This document shows, piece by piece, positions 61,288-64,000 of a stretch of DNA of 64,000 nucleotides. The notes under the pieces were generated by a model that worked only from the letters and a program-made list of their open reading frames with translations, was not told where the DNA came from and searched no databases. Each line of letters opens with the position of its first letter. The stretch's first letter is position 1. The DNA is from Liolophura sinensis (lineage: Eukaryota; Mollusca; Polyplacophora; Chitonida; Chitonidae): contig NC_088306.1 of NCBI RefSeq assembly GCF_032854445.1, forward strand, positions 11,031,386 to 11,095,385. Reading direction: 5' to 3'. A program made the translations under genes and the position numbers.

Positions 61288-61880
61288 CACCATCTTCGCC
61301 AACCAAGTGATGCAGATCCGATCTTCTACTTACACTACCTTGGTTCCAGAAGATGGGAGTAGACCGCAGAGCTCCCGTTTACAGGCGCCACCCAAGCCTG
61401 AACTACCACCCAAGCCTGAACTATCGCCCCCAGCCATCAGACGAGGGCCACAGTTAGTTTCACTCACATTTGTCACACCATGTGGTGTTATAGGCCAGAG
61501 ACAGCATTTTCTTTTCAAGGCAAACGGCCTACCATAGTGTTAAAGGACAAGATAGCACCTTGCCAAAAATACATCAGTCGAAAGCAGGATTCTCAGGCTT
61601 TCTAAAAGTATAACACTTCATTATGACAATACTGCACAAATGGCTGCTATGAGGCGAGGCAGCCATCTTGAGAATTTTATCCAATAAAGGACGTTGCTAT
61701 GAGGTTGAGCGGCCTGAGCTGTGGCGTAGCCTTTGCCCATTCACTCCATGAAGTGACAAATGATAACACGGAACTGCTGCATAAGACATCATTAAAAAAA
61801 CTTAGTAACGTGTAGCCCAAGGGCCAATTCACAGAGTGTTGTGGGGCGTGTCTGTGTTAAAGCTAAGATATTCAGCTTTG
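61288..61880. other. Intergenic sequence between minisatellite and foldback element
   Basis: An open plus-strand frame at 61307-61537 includes two PPKPEL repeats from a 15-bp duplication. No homology or splice context supports a gene. Confidence 0.4.
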
Positions 61881-62581
61881 CATTGGTGTGTGAATCGGCA
61901 AACAAGTATGCTTTCACTTGGCTACACGAAGCCGAAAACCCAATTTTGTGTTGCTTCTTTGTTTAATCGCACGAATCTGGTAAAAGGGAGAAGACCGTCA
62001 GGCGACAGTTCTGAAAAGACTTCTCAGGGATGAGCCATCATATTTCTGTCATCGACCAAGTGAAACGATCTTTTAATAAAACACTTTGAAATACCTTGAT
62101 TGGTTAGGGTCTACGGCGGTTATGCTGTATTCTCTGTTTTTTTACTCCATAAAAGCAAACCTGTCAGTTCATCTTGCCTCCATCACTGTAACCCGTCAGG
62201 GCGATAACAGCTTAGCTCTGATTGGCTGTAAGCAAATCAGCGACCAATCAGAGCAAAGCTGACGGATTACAAGTGATGGAGGCAGGTTGAACTGACCGCT
62301 ATGCATTTATGGAGTAAAAAGCAGAGAATGCCGCTTAACTCCTGTAGACAGTGAAGGTATTTCAAAATGTTTTATTAAAATAACATTTCACTTGGTCAAT
62401 GGTACAAATATAGTGGTTTTAGCGGCTTTCATCGCTGAGAAATCAAGCCAGAAATGTCGCCCGATGGCCTTTTCCCTGTTACTGGATTTGTCCGACTGAA
62501 CAAAAAACTTACAAACTTACGGGTTTCCGGCTTCGGATAGCTAAATGAAAGCACGTTTGTGAACCGATTTATACACCAGTG
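61881..62581. mobile_element. Foldback element with arms of about 340 bp
   Basis: The left arm (61881-62226) and right arm (62243-62581) are inverted copies around a 16-base centre. Pairing blocks in order include GACCAAGTGAAA, TTTTAATAAAACA, GAAATACCTT, TTTTACTCCATAAA, GCCTCCATCAC and GCTCTGATTGG. The arms have diverged by many substitutions and a few indels. It could be a foldback or MITE-like transposon; no target duplication was identified. Confidence 0.8.
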
Positions 62582-64000
62582 AGAACGAACGTCGTTTGGT
62601 TGAGATTGGACTTTTTTTTCGTGTTTTGTGTCCAGTTATGTAAAGTTGGGTCTTCCGTCCTACGCACTGAAGTTATCTACCTTGTTATATATTAGGTATA
62701 TATAGCAGTCGGCCTATTCTGCCATCTATGATCTTATGTGGCAGTTCCGTGTTATCTGTATTGCGGACCACCAGAGACGTAAAATCAGTTGATTAGAAGC
62801 CGTGTAATATTCAGCGATGGTATCACAAATTACGTCAGACAGTAGCATACCGTCTCGGCCCAAACCACATTCATCTCCCCACATACATTTTTTGTCGTTC
62901 ATCTTTAACGTTTAGTAAGTAGTTTCTACATAACAAATATCAGAGCCAGTGTAAAATTCATTTGGGAAGCCGAAGGTTTATGGGAATGAGAAGACCAGAC
63001 ACCTGACATCTTATGGGATAATTTTTTTTCTGTGAATTTATTACAATGATTACAATTTATTCGGAACGGAAGTTTTGCTCCTTCGTCTTTCTCGCATACA
63101 AGGGGTGTTTTTTTTATCTAAGAAACAGTAAAATCATTGAAACGCCGTGTTCGAGCCGAGGTGCTTTCTCTGATGTCCGCGATGACTAGGTCAGCGCTGC
63201 TCTCATCTTAGAAGCCACCTCTACAAAATCCAAGCATAAAATCCAGCGACCGTCGAATGCCTAGATCAGCCTCAGTGGTACTTAAGATTTATTTCCATTT
63301 GTTTCCGAAGTGAGCATGAATATAGCTGTGCAACAATCCAATTGTAAGTTTGTAAACATTAAATAGGGGTCAGAATCACCAGCACAACCCCTCTGGTGCA
63401 TCTGTATCCACAGCTAGGCTACTGAAATAGGGTCGCTGGGGTTTCTTGTAAAAGATTTAGTAGGCCTGCTCTATCAACAGTTTAAGTAGTGGAAGAAATA
63501 TTTTTAGTATGTCCAATTTCCGCGAAAACTATATTTATCACTTGGGCCTTCATCGCCGAAGTCCACAACTTTTATCTGTCATAGGCTACTGCTTGGAAAG
63601 TAGCCTCGACACTAGAGAACAAGAGTAAATCTCACGTCACCTTACTCTCGATAACGGGGACGTGCTGAAGCTGTGTCAAGATGAAGTTTCACTAAACTTT
63701 TACTGGTTTGAAAAAAATGTAAAAACATATTTAATGCCGGTTTGAGATACTTTGAATAGTAGCCTTTCAGTGGATGTAAACATTAGTCAGATGCTGTCTT
63801 TCACTCTAAGTTACTTTCAGGCATATAATGGTAATGACCTACATTTTCGCCCAAAAAGTGTATTTATAGGAGAAAATAATACTTTTGGTCCTGAAACTTA
63901 CATTTTTCCAGTCGGATATCATCACACTTTCCAAGCAAATGCCTTTCTAAAATCAATAGAACTCTAAGAATCAGGAAACAATCATCCGCTTAGTCATCGA
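62582..64000. other. Right-end sequence, no feature identified
   Basis: No gene, known repeat or long open frame with splice context could be supported here. Confidence 0.5.

Noticed and set aside
61307..61537. 76-aa proline-rich open frame
   Set aside because: The PPKPEL repeat comes from a short DNA duplication beside a minisatellite; no other support.

Overview
The window is animal (metazoan) nuclear DNA. Coding sequence is split into short exons with GT-AG introns, there are no operons, and the sequence is full of tRNA-derived SINEs, an LTR retrotransposon, a foldback element, minisatellites and microsatellites. The SINE types (a tRNA-headed family whose core reads like the broadly distributed invertebrate MetaSINE-type elements, and a second family ending in CACTCA repeats) and the protein families suggest a lophotrochozoan, probably a mollusc or brachiopod. 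That placement is inference; no species can be named from the sequence.

Left half (1-33.3 kb): a minus-strand tandem cluster of four related major facilitator superfamily (MFS) transporter genes, each with three coding exons of about 139, 207 and 1031-1067 bp. From left to right: gene 1 (only exon 1, 618-756, lies in the window), gene 2 (8796-12251, broken by single-base indels in all three exons), gene 3 (20278-23246, intact but divergent) and gene 4 (28896-33013, intact). Large spacers between them are duplicated: 0.76-8.7 kb, 12.3-18.4 kb and 24.3-28.7 kb are near-identical over long stretches. A 200-N assembly gap sits in the second copy and appears to hide about 2.5 kb.

Middle (33.3-38.6 kb): a SINE split by a Ty3/Gypsy-type LTR retrotransposon (34268-37624). 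The retrotransposon keeps a 5' LTR, a tRNA-Pro-like primer site, gag with a SCAN-like region, a zinc knuckle and an aspartic protease, but has lost reverse transcriptase, RNase H, integrase and most of its 3' LTR. Both insertions have readable target-site duplications.

Right half (38.6-54.7 kb): a complete minus-strand 15-exon gene for a TRPC-family cation channel, predicted 954 aa. All exon phases join. It shows ankyrin repeats, the TRPC zinc-binding H-C-C-C motif, S1-S6, a TRP box and a C-terminal coiled coil. Its introns carry several SINEs.

Right flank (54.7-64 kb): no convincing gene. It holds SINE fragments, an AT microsatellite, a ten-copy 29-30 bp minisatellite, a 21-bp tandem repeat and a 700-bp foldback element whose two arms each carry the same gap-free small open frame. 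One weak orphan exon candidate lies at 59703-59851.

Exon coordinates were derived by hand from splice signals and reading phase. Similarity statements are by eye.
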